From an uncultured Clostridia bacterium (GTDB lineage Bacteria; Bacillota; Clostridia; Oscillospirales; Acutalibacteraceae), in contig CAKZZS010000037.1 in the NCBI GenBank assembly GCA_937884975.1, positions 1-12,993 on the forward strand: DNA of 12,993 bases, read 5' to 3'. The notes under the pieces are model-generated. The model was not told the DNA's origin. It worked only from the letters and a program-made list of their open reading frames with translations, and made no database searches. The translations under genes and the position numbers were made by a program. Below, in pieces: positions 12,504 through 12,993 of the stretch (positions within the stretch are counted from its first letter, which is position 1; each line of letters opens with the position of its first letter).

Positions 12504-12796
12504 TCCTCATTCACCGCCTTTCTGCAATATTCTACCACCTGTGCGACTTTTGCCGGGGTGTCAATGGAGCTGAACACCGTAAAACCCAGCTTTCGGATAA
12601 TCTCTTGAACAAGGACCTGCCGCGCCCGTTCTTTCTTTCCGCGCTGTTTTGTTTCCACGAACACCAACCGCTCACCGGGGAGCAGAACGATCCTGTCCGG
12701 CACGCCTGTATATCCCGGTGTCTCAAACTTCAAGCACAAACCGCCCATATTTCTGATAGGCTGTATCAACTTTCTTTCGACTTCTTTCTCAAGCAT
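12500..12796 (-). CDS. VRR-NUC nuclease (PD-(D/E)XK fold), standalone
   Basis: Of 98 residues, E6 in the first helix is followed by GVPDRIVLLP (31-40, with D34) and VFVETKQRGK (45-54, with E48 and K50), which are the catalytic positions of VRR-NUC. A C-terminal helix follows. Standalone VRR-NUC proteins can cut branched DNA. Here it is the first gene of a three-gene operon with a helicase and a regulator. The ribosome-binding site is GGGAGG, five to six bases before the ATG. Confidence 0.92.
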   Translation of the reverse strand: MLEKEVERKLIQPIRNMGGLCLKFETPGYTGVPDRIVLLPGERLVFVETKQRGKKERARQVLVQEIIRKLGFTVFSSIDTPAKVAQVVEYCRKAVNEE

Positions 12797-12970
12797 CTGA
12801 ACCTCCCGCGCATTTTGGGGTTAAAAACAATTCTCGCGCACGCGCGTATATACGGGTACGCACAGGCGTTTTAGGCGTGTATAATTACCCCTATTCTCCC
12901 TATATTATATACTTTATACTAATAAGTTTCTTGATGATATTTACATCAATGGCTTTTGGAACAGCTATAA
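12797..12970. other. AT-rich leader of the nuclease-helicase operon
   Basis: No convincing gene is present. It holds the second copy of the attacccctattctccctat repeat (12884-12913), a 6-bp dyad (TTGATG 12931-12936 with CATCAA 12944-12949), and alternating cgcg/tata sequence at about 12833-12858. A TATAAT lies on the minus strand at 12909-12904 within the repeat, but with no recognisable -35. Confidence 0.5.
12884..12913. repeat. Direct repeat copy B (attacccctattctccctat core)
   Basis: Matches 1512-1541 over 30 bases with one mismatch, in the same orientation. Here it lies about 90 bases upstream of the VRR-NUC start and without the partner arm found at the other copy. Confidence 0.7.
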
Positions 12971-12993
12971 AGATCGGAAGAGCACACGTCTGA
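12971..12993 (+). other. Illumina TruSeq adapter sequence (not biological)
   Basis: The last 23 bases, beginning AGATCGGAAGAGC and ending ACACGTCTGA, are the start of the standard TruSeq read-1 adapter. True sequence ends at or near 12970. Confidence 0.97.

Noticed and set aside
12096..12608. 170-codon plus-strand frame across the helicase and nuclease genes
   Set aside because: It overlaps two well-supported genes with catalytic motifs on the minus strand; a shadow frame.
12900..12970. Open minus-strand frame of 22 codons (AVPKAIDVNIIKK...) reaching the contig edge
   Set aside because: It could be the end of an upstream gene, but it is short, AT-rich, ends inside the repeat element and meets the adapter. 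Not enough to call.
1..12993. tRNA genes, CRISPR arrays, insertion sequences, integrase or attachment site
   Set aside because: I saw no cloverleaf with a GTTCRA arm, no regularly spaced repeat array, and no transposase or integrase motif. The 32-bp pair at 4709/4963 is a two-copy repeat spanning gene junctions, not an array.

Overview
The window looks like an assembled piece of a tailed-phage or prophage genome from a Gram-positive host, most likely a gut Clostridia (Ruminococcus/Oscillospiraceae-like). The grounds are strong AGGAGG ribosome-binding sites, textbook sigma-A promoters, and Firmicutes-type families: SPP1/A118-like portal, Terminase_3-like large subunit, GP3-like small subunit, DUF4417, a DUF1492-like regulator, and a VRR-NUC plus SNF2 helicase pair. 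Every protein gene is on the minus strand, so the phage reads from right to left. Both contig ends are technical. The right end is 23 bases of Illumina TruSeq adapter. The left end is a 40-base fold-back copy that truncates the portal gene.

Layout in transcription order (high to low coordinates): an AT-rich leader with a repeat element (12797-12970); VRR-NUC nuclease, SNF2-like helicase and DUF1492-like regulator, linked by 4-base ATGA overlaps (12796-10723); a gene-poor stretch of about 430 bases that folds into consecutive stem-loops with G-U pairs favouring the minus strand, probably a non-coding RNA (10650-10320); DUF4417 protein (10288-9668); a putative effector cassette (9662-6847); a terminator; terS and terL (6770-4979); a small insertion flanked by a 32-bp direct repeat; a putative metallopeptidase; a membrane-anchored zinc-ribbon gene with its own promoter and terminator; a regulatory module (3182-1692); an AT-rich repeat region; and the portal gene.

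Two parts stand out. First, three adjacent genes in the effector cassette encode unrelated domains (a PARP-like ADP-ribosyltransferase candidate, an R-S-E ADP-ribosyltransferase candidate and an HExxH metallopeptidase candidate). All three begin with the same nine residues, MGGRSAKSG, encoded with five synonymous base changes and no amino-acid change. I infer a shared sorting or virion-loading tag for enzymes delivered with the DNA. Two short lysine-tailed genes follow the two ADP-ribosyltransferase genes. The metallopeptidase gene is out of frame by one base at a run of nine G.

Second, the module at 1692-3182 has the architecture of the phage P22 immI region: a short ribbon-helix-helix repressor gene, an antisense small RNA with its own consensus promoter and terminator in the gap that follows, then an antirepressor-like BRO-N gene. 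The antisense RNA was read directly from the sequence (perfect TTGACA-17-TATAAT, about 75 nt, stem plus T5). The functional parallel to arc-sar-ant is inference.
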